Shown here: positions 8,025 to 17,281 of the stretch, in pieces
Layout: each line of letters begins with the position of its first letter
Position numbering within the stretch: the stretch's first letter is position 1
Source: Alphaproteobacteria bacterium
GTDB lineage: Bacteria; Pseudomonadota; Alphaproteobacteria; SMXQ01
DNA: 55,592 nucleotides
Assembly: GCA_030831315.1 (NCBI GenBank)
Contig: JAURLI010000034.1
Span: forward strand, 1-55,592
Direction: 5' to 3'
The notes under the pieces: generated by a model
The model's database searches: none
The model's input: the letters and a program-made list of their open reading frames with translations, nothing else
What the model was told of the DNA's origin: nothing
Position numbers and translations under genes: made by a program

Positions 8025-10199
8025 TCAACCGCGGCTGGTGAATTCACCGAGATTCCTGAAGATCAGCATGAACATCAGGCTGTCCGAGGGCTGAAGATCG
8101 CGGTCGGCCGAGTAATTTTTGGTCGCCTGAACGAGGAAAGTGAAGCATTCGTCCTTGTAGGTCAGCCCCATGGCCTGGCTGACGGTGCCGCCGTTTGAGG
8201 CAAGATTCTTGTGCAGGCGGCCGGTCGCGGACCAGCGGTTCGTCAGCCGGGCGTTGAAGAAGCCCACGGCCTCTTCGCGGTCGCCGAACTGGGTGTTTGT
8301 GCCCGTTTCGTCTAGGAACAGGTAGCTGAGCCCGATTTTGAGGGCGGGCGGACCGAATGTGGTGCCGACCTGGTGGCGGCGGGCGACACCGGAGTCCGGA
8401 TCGTAGCGGAAACGGTATAGCAGGTCGAACCAGCTGCCGGGTGAGACCCGCAGACGTCCCACAACGTCCGAGCTTTCTTCGCGCAACCCGCTCGATTGCG
8501 TGAAATTCGTATCTTCCTTCATGCGCTGGCTCTGGCCGGCAAAGGCCTCGACTGCGCCGCCGCGATCGCCGTATAGGCCCCAGTTGATGCCGTAGATGAA
8601 CCGGCTGCCGCCTTCGAAGCGATCGGAGCCGGTGAATCGGTTCGCCTCGAACAGGTTGGTGTCATCAAACTCGACGTCGCGGCTGTCCTCGTTCGGCATT
8701 TTCTTTGGATTGCCGCCATTCGGCGCGAGCACGATAGCAGCGACCGGTTCGATAACCTGGGAGGCGGAGTTCTCCGCCTTGACGAAGGGATAGCGCCATT
8801 CGCCCATCAGCTGCGGCATGACGCGGCCGGACATGCCGTCATTCAGCGAACCGTCAGGCGCGGTTACGGTGCTCGCGTGATAGAGGTCGGTGCGCAGCGA
8901 CGCGGAAAGGCGGTATACCTCGCCCGTCCAAGCCTTGTAGGGCAGGTGCCAGCCGCCATTGAAGGCGAGGCGACGGGTGTCAGTGCCTTCGTCGCGGGTG
9001 ACCAGCAACGCGCTGCTGTCGGCAGTCAGCAATGCGCCATTGGCGGCGGGCTGCGATACATAGTGATATTCGGCATAAGGCAGCACCAGGGGGCTGGCAC
9101 CGGGGTTGTCCGTCGCGCGCAGCCCCTGGAAGCTGTAGGCAGAAAGCTGGGCATAGTTGCCGCCCTGGAATCCCTCGGTGTTCAGGCTGGTCGTCAGGGT
9201 CTGCTGCTCCGGCTGCGGAAACTTGTAGCGGCGAAGATAGGTATCGTCGCTGGTGTTCTGGAACTGGAACTTGCTGCGCCAGACCGGGTCGTGATTGATC
9301 CTGCCCTTGGCAAAGACGTGGCCGCGCGTGTCCGTTCCACCGACCCGCCGCTTGTTGGCGTCCTCGCGTTCGGGCTGGGTGCCGCTCGCGTCGAGTTCCA
9401 GTTCTGCGTTGGTGAAACGTTTGCGGTAATTCAGGGCCAGCAGCGAGGCCTGATCGGTCATCAACTGCGGCGTTATGGTCATGTCCTCGTTCGGCGCCAT
9501 GTCCCAGAAGTATGGAAGCTTGAGGATGGAGCCGAAGTCCGAGTCGCTCGTGTAGGACGGCGTCAGCAGGCCCGAGCGGCGTTGGACCGTGGGGTCGGGG
9601 TGCGACAGGTAGGGCGTATAAAAAACAGGGAAGCCGAACATCTCGAGGGTGGCGTCCTTGTATTCGATTTCCTTCCGCTCCGAATCGTGGATCACCCGAA
9701 CCGCCCGCACGCGCCAGAGCGGCGCGCGTTTCGGGTCTTTCTTGCACAATTCGCAAGGCGAATAGACAGCCTTGTCCAGCGTCGTCACGACGCCGCCCGT
9801 GCGCTCGCCGCGCACCGCCGCCATGCGGCTGTTGTCTTTCAGGAGCATGCGGAAGCCTTCGGCCCAGCCGTCCCGCATACCGTTGCTGAATTCGGCCTTT
9901 TCGGCGAACTTCACATCGCCGGTCGCGTCCATGATGACGACGTTGCCGATTGCCGTGATCTTGTCGTTCTTTTCGTCGTAAATGACCGTGTCGGCGCGCA
10001 GGATGTCCTTTTCGTGCGCGATCTCGACCTTGCCGCGGGCGGTAACAAGACCTGTGTTCTGGTCATGGGTCGCTTCGTCGGCGCGCAGCACGACGTAGGG
10101 GGATTTCTTCGTCGCCGGAGCCTGGGCCAAGACAACCGATGGCAAACCGGCGGCGACGATAGACAGCAGGAAAAAGAACGAGCGGACGGCGATTTTCAT
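8025..10199 (-). CDS. lptD: LPS-assembly outer-membrane protein LptD
   Basis: Outer-membrane barrel that inserts lipopolysaccharide into the outer leaflet with LptE. The start is ATG 10199, which gives a signal peptide (MKIAVRSFFFLLSIVAAG, cut near Ala25) and 724 residues. The longer open frame to 10670 only mirrors lptG. An OstA/LptA-like domain follows the signal (VVLRADEATHDQNTGLVTARGKVEI, in part), then the LptD barrel ending in an aromatic-containing strand (MLIFRNLGEF). A Cys pair (CELC) lies at the N-domain/barrel junction region; disulfides between these domains control LptD function in E. coli. It lies 2 bases after lptG, so it is coupled to the transporter genes. Confidence 0.95.
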   Translation of the reverse strand: MKIAVRSFFFLLSIVAAGLPSVVLAQAPATKKSPYVVLRADEATHDQNTGLVTARGKVEIAHEKDILRADTVIYDEKNDKITAIGNVVIMDATGDVKFAEKAEFSNGMRDGWAEGFRMLLKDNSRMAAVRGERTGGVVTTLDKAVYSPCELCKKDPKRAPLWRVRAVRVIHDSERKEIEYKDATLEMFGFPVFYTPYLSHPDPTVQRRSGLLTPSYTSDSDFGSILKLPYFWDMAPNEDMTITPQLMTDQASLLALNYRKRFTNAELELDASGTQPEREDANKRRVGGTDTRGHVFAKGRINHDPVWRSKFQFQNTSDDTYLRRYKFPQPEQQTLTTSLNTEGFQGGNYAQLSAYSFQGLRATDNPGASPLVLPYAEYHYVSQPAANGALLTADSSALLVTRDEGTDTRRLAFNGGWHLPYKAWTGEVYRLSASLRTDLYHASTVTAPDGSLNDGMSGRVMPQLMGEWRYPFVKAENSASQVIEPVAAIVLAPNGGNPKKMPNEDSRDVEFDDTNLFEANRFTGSDRFEGGSRFIYGINWGLYGDRGGAVEAFAGQSQRMKEDTNFTQSSGLREESSDVVGRLRVSPGSWFDLLYRFRYDPDSGVARRHQVGTTFGPPALKIGLSYLFLDETGTNTQFGDREEAVGFFNARLTNRWSATGRLHKNLASNGGTVSQAMGLTYKDECFTFLVQATKNYSADRDLQPSDSLMFMLIFRNLGEFTSRG

Positions 10200-10201
10200 G
10201 C

Positions 10202-11308
10202 TCAGCCGTCCTCGATATGCAGCAGCACGGACGCGCCGATCAGGATCGTCACCGCGGTCGGCGTCAATGCGGCCAGGAACGGCGGGATGGTGCCGGAAAG
10301 GCCCATGGCGAAAACGACATCCGAGAGGAAGAACAGGAAAAAAGAGAACAGGACGCCCCCCGTAATCAGCAGCGAAACGCCGCCGCGCCGTGCCATGCGC
10401 AGAGAGAACGATGCGGCGATCAGCACCATGGCTCCAAGCATCAGGGGCATTGCCAACAGCGAGTACCAGTGTACGCGGTGGCGTGCGGCTGCGAAACCGG
10501 CCTTGTCGAGCAGGTCGATAAACCCCGGAAGCCGCCAGAAGGAGAGGGTTTCCGGCGGTGAAAAGCTGTCCTGGATTTTGCTCGGCGTCCAGTCGGTGGG
10601 CAGCGAATAATTGGCCTGTTCGCGCGAGGGGACGTTGGGGGCGGTGACGAGTACGTTGTTGAGGCGCCACGCCCCGTTTTCCAGTCGCGCCTGTTCGGCG
10701 TCGAGGCGGCGTTCGAAACGGTTGTTCGTATCGAAAAGGAACACGGTTACCCCGCGCAAAACCATGTCGCTCGAGGATATGCGCTCGGCATGGATGACGG
10801 ACTGGCCGCGAGGGTCTGACTGGCGGAGCCAGAGACCGATCTCCGAGACGGCAAGCAGGTCGTCCTTGCCCTTGAGCAGCTTGGATTCGAGCTGTTCGTA
10901 GCGCAACAGCAAGGTGGCGCCGATGGGGTTGACTGCGGCATTCATGAACATGCCGAATATGATGGCCGTGGCCATGGCCGGAAAGAGGAACTGCCAGACC
11001 GAAACGCCGGATGCGCGCGCAATCACCAACTCGCTCGTCCGCGTCAGGCGCCAGAAGGTGTAAAGTCCACCGAACAGGATGCCGAAGGGAACGACCTTTT
11101 CGAGCATGCGCGGCATCTTGAGCAGCGCCATCTGCAGCACGAGAGTGAAAGTGACATCGCCGCGCCCCGCGCCGCGACGCAGCAGTTCGACGATGTCGAT
11201 CAGGAAGATGATCGCCGCGATCGCGGCGAGAATGAGCACGAAGCCCGCGAGAAAGCGCTTGGCGATATAAATCGACAGGGTCCGCGAAAGGTGTGCCTGT
11301 TCCGCCAT
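10202..11308 (-). CDS. lptG: LPS export ABC transporter permease LptG
   Basis: Inner-membrane permease that, with LptF and the ATPase LptB, extracts LPS from the inner membrane into the LptC-LptA bridge. With ATG 11308 the protein is 368 residues. Membrane segments near residues 14-36, 60-80 and 95-115 precede a periplasmic beta-jellyroll domain (about 125-265), and three more segments follow. The LptF/G signature is visible (KVVPFGILFGGLYTFWRL, then SELVIARASGVS). It is 8 bases after lptF and 2 bases before lptD. Confidence 0.95.
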   Translation of the reverse strand: MAEQAHLSRTLSIYIAKRFLAGFVLILAAIAAIIFLIDIVELLRRGAGRGDVTFTLVLQMALLKMPRMLEKVVPFGILFGGLYTFWRLTRTSELVIARASGVSVWQFLFPAMATAIIFGMFMNAAVNPIGATLLLRYEQLESKLLKGKDDLLAVSEIGLWLRQSDPRGQSVIHAERISSSDMVLRGVTVFLFDTNNRFERRLDAEQARLENGAWRLNNVLVTAPNVPSREQANYSLPTDWTPSKIQDSFSPPETLSFWRLPGFIDLLDKAGFAAARHRVHWYSLLAMPLMLGAMVLIAASFSLRMARRGGVSLLITGGVLFSFFLFFLSDVVFAMGLSGTIPPFLAALTPTAVTILIGASVLLHIEDG

Positions 11309-11316
11309 CTTTCTTC

Positions 11317-12447
11317 CTAGGCTTCCATCGATAGTTTGCCGCCGCTCAGCGCCGTCTGCCTTTGGCGCATCAGAAGCCAGAGGCAGGCAGCGATAATCGA
11401 GGCCGGCAGGAGATACATCAGGGGAATGGCGGCGGGGACGGTTCCGGCGAGGCTGTGCAGGGACACGCTTGCCGACTGGACGAGCACCATCGCCACGGCT
11501 GCCGCGATCAGTCGTCGGCTCTGGCCTCGGCGGTTGAATTGCCCGGTCAGCAGCGCGACCAGCGCAATCAACGCGAAGGCCGGCGCAAGCCATGGCGATG
11601 TCAGGCGGTAATGCCCTTCGGCGACAAGTTTTCCGTAATGTTGTCCGCCGCCGGCTGCGTTGGGCCCGTCCGCTTCCGGCCAGAACAGTTCGTTCAGGAA
11701 TCTTTCGCGCGGCTCGCGCCAGCGGGGGCCGGATGCGCCTTCCGCCGATTTTAGGTCCAACGTGTAGCGATCGAAATACAGGATGGAAAGGTCACCGCGC
11801 CCGCGCTTGACGATCTGCCTGTTGCCGTTGATCAGGATAACGCGGGGACTTTGTTCCGTCTGTACCAGGGCGCCGCGCTCGGCCATCATGGTGACCGGTT
11901 CGCTGTTTTCGCGCCGGTCATAAATGAAGATGCCGAGGAGTTCGCCGTTGGCGGCGCGTTCGCGCACGTAGACCGTGACCCCGTTGCCGACTTCGTTGAA
12001 GGCGCCCTCGCGCAGCAGGACCTGAGTGTAATTGTTGCGAATGGCGAATTGCAGGTCCTTGAAATGCCGGTAGGCGGCCGGCATGTAGTAGACGTTGAGG
12101 GCATAGCAAACCATCATGACCCCGCCGGCCAGCGCCAGCGCCGGGGCGGCAAGGCGCATGGGGCTCAGCCCGGCCGACCGCCAGATCACCATTTCGTTGT
12201 CCATCACCATGCGGTTGTAGGAAAAGGCAACCGTGCCGAACAGCACGATCGGAAGGAACACCGAGGTAAACATGGGCAGGACGAGGCCAGCCAGCTCGAA
12301 CAGCGTTGCCGTGGGCAAGCCGCGCGCCAGAACCAGTTCGACGAAGCGAAGCGATTGCGACATCCAGACGATGCCGGCGATCACCAGTACCGCCAGTATG
12401 AGCGGCCACAACTGCTGGCGCAGCATGTAGCGAAACGTCTGATCCAT
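11317..12447 (-). CDS. lptF: LPS export ABC transporter permease LptF
   Basis: Partner permease of LptG. The 376-residue protein has the same layout: N-terminal helix (residues 11-33), paired helices, a periplasmic beta-rich domain and three C-terminal helices. The family pattern VAFSYNRMVMDNEMVIWRSAG marks the coupling-helix region that contacts LptB. It is the first gene of the minus-strand envelope cluster. The 171 bases between it and the divergent pepA should carry both promoters. Confidence 0.95.
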   Translation of the reverse strand: MDQTFRYMLRQQLWPLILAVLVIAGIVWMSQSLRFVELVLARGLPTATLFELAGLVLPMFTSVFLPIVLFGTVAFSYNRMVMDNEMVIWRSAGLSPMRLAAPALALAGGVMMVCYALNVYYMPAAYRHFKDLQFAIRNNYTQVLLREGAFNEVGNGVTVYVRERAANGELLGIFIYDRRENSEPVTMMAERGALVQTEQSPRVILINGNRQIVKRGRGDLSILYFDRYTLDLKSAEGASGPRWREPRERFLNELFWPEADGPNAAGGGQHYGKLVAEGHYRLTSPWLAPAFALIALVALLTGQFNRRGQSRRLIAAAVAMVLVQSASVSLHSLAGTVPAAIPLMYLLPASIIAACLWLLMRQRQTALSGGKLSMEA

Positions 12448-12618
12448 CGGCGCATTATATGCAAAGCCCGAATCTCCGCCATCTTTAAGGAGAGCTGCCC
12501 CGTAGTACTGCGCCGGGCCCAGTTGGCAGTTCGGGGCGGCGCGGCTACACTCGGCGCCGGTTCGTTTTCACCCCTTGGCGGCGTTTCACGTCGCCCGCTT
12601 GCAGACCAGGAGCCCTCC

Positions 12619-14151
12619 ATGAAGATAGCCTTTTCCGATTCCGCCGTTTCCCGGACCGGAGCCGTCGTCGTGCTTGCCGTCGAAACGTCGGGCAAGTCGA
12701 AGGAGGGATTGGCCCAGCTGACGCCAGCGGGCGAAAGACTCGACCGCGAGCTTGGCGGCGCCATTCTTCGCGCCGTCAGCGCTGCCCGCTTCAAGGGGCG
12801 CAAGGGTACGGCGCTGACCGTGCTGGCGCCCGCGGCGAAGGGTCCGGCGCGGGTGGTGGTGGCGGGGCTTGGCAAGGCCGATGCGCTTGATGAACTGGCC
12901 ATCGAAGCGGCCGGCGGCGCGGCCTACGCCGAACTTGCCCGCGGACAGGATGGGGCGGCCTCGGTCGCGGTGGAAGTGCCCAAGGGCACGGGCAAGGTCA
13001 AGCTCGCCGACATGGCGGCGGCGCTGGCGCTGGGGGCGCGGCTGCGCAGCTACCGTTTCGACAAGTACCGCACCAAGCAGAAGCCCGAGGACAAGCCGAA
13101 GCTCGCTTCGTTGACCGTGCACGTCAAGGGCGCGGCTGCCGCCAAGAAGGCCTTCGCGTCGCGCGATGCCGTCGCGGACGGTGTATTCTTCACCCGCGAT
13201 CTCGTCTCCGAGCCGGGCAACGTGATCTATCCCGAAAGCCTCGCCCGCGAGGCGCAGAAGCTCGCGAAGCTCGGCGTCAAGATCGAGGTCCTCGACGAAA
13301 AGAAGATGAAGAAGCTCGGCTTTGGCGCGCTTCTGGGGGTTGCCCAGGGCAGCTCGCGCCCGCCCAGGCTTGTCGTCATGCAGTGGCTGAAGGGGCCGAA
13401 GACCGGGCCAAAGGCGAAGCCCGTCGCCATCCTCGGCAAGGGCGTGACCTTCGATTCGGGCGGCATTTCGATAAAACCCTCCAAGGGGATGGAGGACATG
13501 AAATGGGACATGGGCGGCGCCGGCGTCGTCATCGGCCTGATGAAGGCGTTGGCCGCGCGCAAGGCACGCGCCAACGTTGTTGGTGTCATCGGCTGCGTCG
13601 AGAACATGCCGTCGGGCACCGCCCAGCGGCCGGGCGACATCGTGACCTCTTATTCCGGCCAGACGATCGAGGTGCTCAACACCGACGCCGAAGGCCGGCT
13701 CGTGCTTGCCGATGCGCTATGGTACTGCCAGGAACGCTTCAAGCCGCGCCTGATGGTCGATCTCGCGACGCTGACCGGCGCGATCATCGTCTGTCTTGCC
13801 AACGTCCACGCGGGCCTGTTCGCCAACGACGATGCGCTGGCGCGCAACCTCGAAGAGGCGGGCAAGGCGGTGGGCGAACGCCTGTGGCGCATGCCGCTCG
13901 ATGAGGCCTATGACCGCATGATGGATTCGAAGGTCGCCGACGTGCAAAACATTTCATCGGGCAGTGGCGGCGGCTCCATTACCGCAGCGCAGTTCCTGCA
14001 GCGCTTCACCAACGACGTTCCTTGGGCGCATCTGGACATCGCAGGCGTCACCTGGTCGGGCAAGGATGCGCCGACCGTGCCCCAGGGCGGCACCGGCTTC
14101 GGCGTGCGTCTCCTCGACCGCATGATCGCCGATCACTACGAGGGGAAGTAG
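12619..14151 (+). CDS. pepA: leucyl aminopeptidase PepA
   Basis: Hexameric M17 cytosolic aminopeptidase with two metal ions. The start is ATG 12619, preceded by AGGAG at 12608-12612, and gives 510 residues, close to the usual ~500. The upstream open frame to 11851 is antisense to lptF and is not used. The metal/catalytic residues are present: Lys274 in GKGVTFDSGG, Asp279 in the same motif, and the family signature NTDAEGRL at residues 354-361. In E. coli PepA also binds DNA; nothing here tests that. The pepA-holC pairing is conserved in proteobacteria, and holC follows after 8 bases. Confidence 0.97.
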   Translation: MKIAFSDSAVSRTGAVVVLAVETSGKSKEGLAQLTPAGERLDRELGGAILRAVSAARFKGRKGTALTVLAPAAKGPARVVVAGLGKADALDELAIEAAGGAAYAELARGQDGAASVAVEVPKGTGKVKLADMAAALALGARLRSYRFDKYRTKQKPEDKPKLASLTVHVKGAAAAKKAFASRDAVADGVFFTRDLVSEPGNVIYPESLAREAQKLAKLGVKIEVLDEKKMKKLGFGALLGVAQGSSRPPRLVVMQWLKGPKTGPKAKPVAILGKGVTFDSGGISIKPSKGMEDMKWDMGGAGVVIGLMKALAARKARANVVGVIGCVENMPSGTAQRPGDIVTSYSGQTIEVLNTDAEGRLVLADALWYCQERFKPRLMVDLATLTGAIIVCLANVHAGLFANDDALARNLEEAGKAVGERLWRMPLDEAYDRMMDSKVADVQNISSGSGGGSITAAQFLQRFTNDVPWAHLDIAGVTWSGKDAPTVPQGGTGFGVRLLDRMIADHYEGK

Positions 14152-14159
14152 GCAGTCCC

Positions 14160-14612
14160 GTGACCGAGGTTTCGTTCTACCACCTCGAACGTTCGAACCT
14201 TGAAACCGCCCTGCCGAGGCTTCTCGAAAAGGTGCTGGGGGCAGGGATGAAGGCGGTGGTGAAACTCGGTTCCAGCGAGCGGGTGGACGCCCTCAATGCG
14301 CTGCTATGGGCCTATGAGCAGGGCTCGTTCCTGCCTCATGGGTCGGCCGCCGACGGCAACGGTCCGATGCAGCCGGTCTGGCTGACGGCGGGTGACGACA
14401 ATCCGGCCGGCGCCGGCGTCCTGGTGCTGGCCGATGGAGCCGAATCGGCGAATATCGCGGCTTTCGATCGCTGCCTCGAGATGTTCGACGGACGCGACGA
14501 AACCGCGCTGGCAGCCGCGCGGGCGCACTGGAAAGCCTACAAGGAGCAGGGGTTCGCCCTGACCTACCTGCGCCAGACCGCGGCCGGGGGCTGGGAAAAG
14601 CAGGACCTGTAA
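14160..14612 (+). CDS. holC: DNA polymerase III subunit chi
   Basis: Chi accessory subunit of the clamp-loader complex, which contacts SSB. The 150-residue protein is close to the E. coli length (147). It starts at GTG 14160 with MTEVSFYHLERSNLE, a typical chi N-terminus, and contains PVWLTAGDDNPAGAGVLVLADG, the family core, here shown only in part. The 8-base gap after pepA points to cotranscription. Confidence 0.94.
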   Translation: MTEVSFYHLERSNLETALPRLLEKVLGAGMKAVVKLGSSERVDALNALLWAYEQGSFLPHGSAADGNGPMQPVWLTAGDDNPAGAGVLVLADGAESANIAAFDRCLEMFDGRDETALAAARAHWKAYKEQGFALTYLRQTAAGGWEKQDL

Positions 14613-14696
14613 GGGGCTTCCGCCCTTGCCCCATCGGGCCGATCCGTCTATAAGGCCGCCGCAATCACCGCCGCCAACGCCAAGGAGCAGCGCGAC

Positions 14697-15119
14697 ATGG
14701 CCATTGAACGTACCCTCTCCCTGATTAAGCCCGACGCCACGCGGCGCAACCTGACCGGCGCCATCAACGAGCGCTTCGAGAAGGGCGGCCTGCGGATCAT
14801 CGCCCAGAAGCGCCTGCAGCTGACGCGCGCCCAGGCGGAAGCCTTCTACGGCGTCCACAAGGCGCGCCCGTTCTTCAACGATCTCTGCAATTTCATGATT
14901 TCGGGCCCGATCGTCGCCCAGGTCCTGGAAGGCGAGAACGCCGTCGCCCGCAACCGCGAATTGATGGGTGCCACCAACCCGGCCAATGCCGATGCCGGCA
15001 CCATCCGCAAGGACTTCGCCGAATCGATCGAAGCGAATTCGGTGCATGGCTCCGACGCCCCGGAGACGGCGGCGCAGGAAATCGCCTTTTTCTTCTCGGG
15101 CCTCGAAATCGTCGGCTGA
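14697..15119 (+). CDS. ndk: nucleoside diphosphate kinase
   Basis: Moves the gamma-phosphate of ATP to nucleoside diphosphates through a phosphohistidine. The 140-residue protein starts at ATG 14697 with an AAGGAG site upstream. The active-site His is residue 117 ([10 protein letters not shown]), the same position as in E. coli. The motifs TLSLIKPDA and [14 protein letters not shown] are intact. A TATAAG hexamer in the 84-base gap after holC could be a -10 element. A strong terminator follows the stop. Confidence 0.98.
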   Translation: MAIERTLSLIKPDATRRNLTGAINERFEKGGLRIIAQKRLQLTRAQAEAFYGVHKARPFFNDLCNFMISGPIVAQVLEGENAVARNRELMGATNPANADAGTIRKDFAESIEANSVHGSDAPETAAQEIAFFFSGLEIVG

Positions 15120-15141
15120 GCCCGCAAGACGCGCAAAAGAA

Positions 15142-15170
15142 AACGGGGCCCCGATGGGCCCCGTTTTTTT
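15142..15170 (+). terminator. intrinsic terminator of ndk
   Basis: A perfect 10-bp stem (AACGGGGCCC, loop CGAT, GGGCCCCGTT) runs straight into seven T residues, 23 bases after the ndk stop. An A-rich flank on the left could let it also stop transcription from the minus strand. Confidence 0.93.
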
Positions 15171-15188
15171 ATCCGTATCGAACGGTGA

Positions 15189-15311
15189 TCAGACGAGGAA
15201 GATCCGCATCGCCAGCAGCAGGACAGTGATGCCGATGCTGCTCCATACCGTCAGGCGAATGAAAAGGTTCCACATTTCCTCGTGGGACTTGAGATCCTCG
15301 AACTCGGCCAT
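15189..15311 (-). CDS. aa3-type cytochrome c oxidase subunit IV (small)
   Basis: A 40-residue gene in what would otherwise be a 280-base gap. The protein begins MAEFEDLKSHEEMWNLF and continues into one hydrophobic segment (about residues 18-37, ending AMRIFLV). This is the pattern of the bacterial aa3 oxidase subunit IV family: a short polar N-terminus with Glu/His/Met-Trp, then a single membrane helix. On the minus strand GGAGAGG precedes the ATG at 15311 by 3-4 bases; an in-frame ATG at 15323 would add four residues but has no such site. It stands alone between the ndk terminator and purN, away from any other oxidase subunit gene. It presumably packs beside CoxA in the inner membrane. Confidence 0.8.
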   Translation of the reverse strand: MAEFEDLKSHEEMWNLFIRLTVWSSIGITVLLLAMRIFLV

Positions 15312-15376
15312 CTGCCTCTCCATGTTTGGCGCCCGTGGGCGCGATCTCCTGCGACTGATATAGCCGCCAAAAACGT

Positions 15377-15402
15377 AAAAATAAAGCCCCGATCGGGCGG
15401 CT
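15377..15402 (-). terminator. probable intrinsic terminator of purM-purN
   Basis: Read on the minus strand, a GC stem centred on CCCGATCGGG (with a small bulge, AGC...GCT outside it) starts at the purN stop and is followed by TTTATTTTT. It separates purN from the subunit IV gene downstream. Confidence 0.6.
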
Positions 15403-16061
15403 CAACGGCCGTCGTCGGGCATCAGCAGGCTGCGGGTGGGGTCGCCCGGGGCATCGTTGATGACAGCGGTCTCGCCTTCGATGCGCACGCGCCCCTCGCC
15501 GATCAGGCGCAGCGCCAGGGGGTAGATGCGGTGTTCGACCGTCAGAATGCGTTTTGCGAGAGAGTCGGCGTCGTCGCCGGGCAGCACCGGCACGGCGCCC
15601 TGCACGATGATGGGGCCCGCGTCCATTTCCGGCACGACGTAATGCACCGTCGCGCCCGACAGGCGCACGCCGGCACGGATCGCCTGGCCCTGGGCGTCGA
15701 GGCCACGGAAATTGGGCAATAGCGACGGGTGAATATTGATCATCCGGCCGCGCCACAGATCGACGAATTGCGGCGTCAGGATGCGCATGAACCCGGCCAG
15801 GCAGACGAGTTCGCATCCCGTATCGGTCAGCGCTCCGTGCACGGCCATATCGAAGGCGGCGCGGTCGGGATAGTCCTTGTGGTTGATCACGCCGGTGGCG
15901 ATGCCGGCCTTGCGCGCGCGCTCAAGCCCGAAGGCATCGGCCTTGTTGGAAAGCACACAGACGATTTCGGCGGGGTAGGCGGGATCGCGCGCGGCATCGA
16001 GCAGCGCCTGCAGGTTGGTGCCCGATCCGGAAATCAGGACGCCGGTCTTCAGGCGCGCCAT
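15402..16061 (-). CDS. purN: phosphoribosylglycinamide formyltransferase PurN
   Basis: Third step of purine synthesis: formylates GAR using 10-formyl-THF. The 219-residue protein has the N-terminal [14 protein letters not shown] phosphate-binding region and the catalytic block [17 protein letters not shown] (Asn-x-His), plus [13 protein letters not shown] with its conserved Asp. The start ATG at 16061 lies inside the last codons of purM (13-base overlap), so translation is coupled. Confidence 0.97.
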   Translation of the reverse strand: MARLKTGVLISGSGTNLQALLDAARDPAYPAEIVCVLSNKADAFGLERARKAGIATGVINHKDYPDRAAFDMAVHGALTDTGCELVCLAGFMRILTPQFVDLWRGRMINIHPSLLPNFRGLDAQGQAIRAGVRLSGATVHYVVPEMDAGPIIVQGAVPVLPGDDADSLAKRILTVEHRIYPLALRLIGEGRVRIEGETAVINDAPGDPTRSLLMPDDGR

Positions 16062-17104
16062 GCCGTTGCCGTTCCCGCGATCACGGTGTTCTTCGACTCG
16101 CCGCCCGCATCGGTGATGCGCCCGATGCGGTGCACGGTTTCGCCCGCGGCCGTCAGCGCCGCGCTGACGCGATCGGCATCGGTGGCAGCAGTCACGACCA
16201 CCATGCCGATGCCGCAGTTGAAGGTGCGGGCCAGTTCCATGTCCTCGACGTCGCCTTCGGCCTTCAGCCAGCGAAAGACGGGCGGCAGCGGCCAAGTGGC
16301 GGCGTCAAGTTCGGCGCGGAGCGTGCCGGGCAGGACACGGGGAATGTTTTCGATCAGCCCGCCGCCGGTGATATGCGCCATGGCCTTGACCCCGCCCGTG
16401 CCGATGGCGGCGAGCAGCGGCTTGACGTAGATGCGCGTCGGCGCGAGCAGTGCCTCGCCGACGGTCTTGCCTTTGGCGAAGGGGGCTGCGTCTTTCCAGC
16501 CGAGCCCGCTGCCCGCGACGATGCGCCGGACCAGCGAGTAGCCGTTGGAATGAACGCCCGAGGAGGCGAGCCCCAGCACGACATCGCCGGCGGCGACGCC
16601 GTCGCCGGTGAGAATGCGGTCGCGTTCGGCCGCGCCCACGGCAAAACCGGCAAGGTCGTAGTCGCCCTTTTCGTACATGCCCGGCATTTCGGCGGTTTCG
16701 CCGCCGACCAGCGCGCAGCCTGCTTGGGCGCAGCCATCCGCGATGCCGGAGACGACATCGGCCGCGACATCGACATCGAGCGAACCGGTCGCAAAATAAT
16801 CGAGGAAGAAAAGCGGCTCCGCGCCCTGGACGACCAGGTCGTTGACGCACATGGCGACGAGATCGATGCCGACCGTGCCATGCTGACCGGTATCGATGGC
16901 GAGCCGCAGCTTGGTGCCGACGCCGTCGGTGGTTGAAACCAGAACGGGGTCCTTGAACCCTGCCGCCCTGAGGTCGAACAACGCCCCGAATCCGCCCAGA
17001 CCGGCGGCGGTACCCGACCGCGCCGTGGCCTTGGCCATGGGCGCGATGCGCCGGACCAGCTCGTTGCCGGCGTCTATGTCGACGCCCGCATCCCTGTATG
17101 TCAC
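16049..17104 (-). CDS. purM: phosphoribosylformylglycinamidine cyclo-ligase PurM
   Basis: ATP-dependent ring closure that makes aminoimidazole ribonucleotide (AIR). The 351-residue protein has the family landmarks [39 protein letters not shown] and [16 protein letters not shown]. It forms an operon with purN, which starts inside its 3' end. The divergent DUF2066 gene lies across about 175 bases. Confidence 0.97.
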   Translation of the reverse strand: MTYRDAGVDIDAGNELVRRIAPMAKATARSGTAAGLGGFGALFDLRAAGFKDPVLVSTTDGVGTKLRLAIDTGQHGTVGIDLVAMCVNDLVVQGAEPLFFLDYFATGSLDVDVAADVVSGIADGCAQAGCALVGGETAEMPGMYEKGDYDLAGFAVGAAERDRILTGDGVAAGDVVLGLASSGVHSNGYSLVRRIVAGSGLGWKDAAPFAKGKTVGEALLAPTRIYVKPLLAAIGTGGVKAMAHITGGGLIENIPRVLPGTLRAELDAATWPLPPVFRWLKAEGDVEDMELARTFNCGIGMVVVTAATDADRVSAALTAAGETVHRIGRITDAGGESKNTVIAGTATAWRA

Positions 17105-17281
17105 GCGCTTAATGGCTTCCTCCCCGTGCCATACATGATAGATTGCGCCCGGCGCCTAGGCGCCCGCGCTACCGCGGCGGTCAACATAATGTATCCGCGA
17201 CGGTTTGTAATGACCCATTCGCAGCCTTATTTTCCCAGCGTGAATGCCAGTGACGGCGGAGCTTTCCGCCGCTTTTCCGCC

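Noticed and set aside
10200-10670. A 157-residue N-terminal extension of lptD
   Set aside because: It overlaps lptG in another frame. A proper signal peptide begins at ATG 10199.
11851-12618. A long N-terminal extension of pepA
   Set aside because: It is antisense to lptF. The ATG at 12619 has a good AGGAG site and gives the normal family length.
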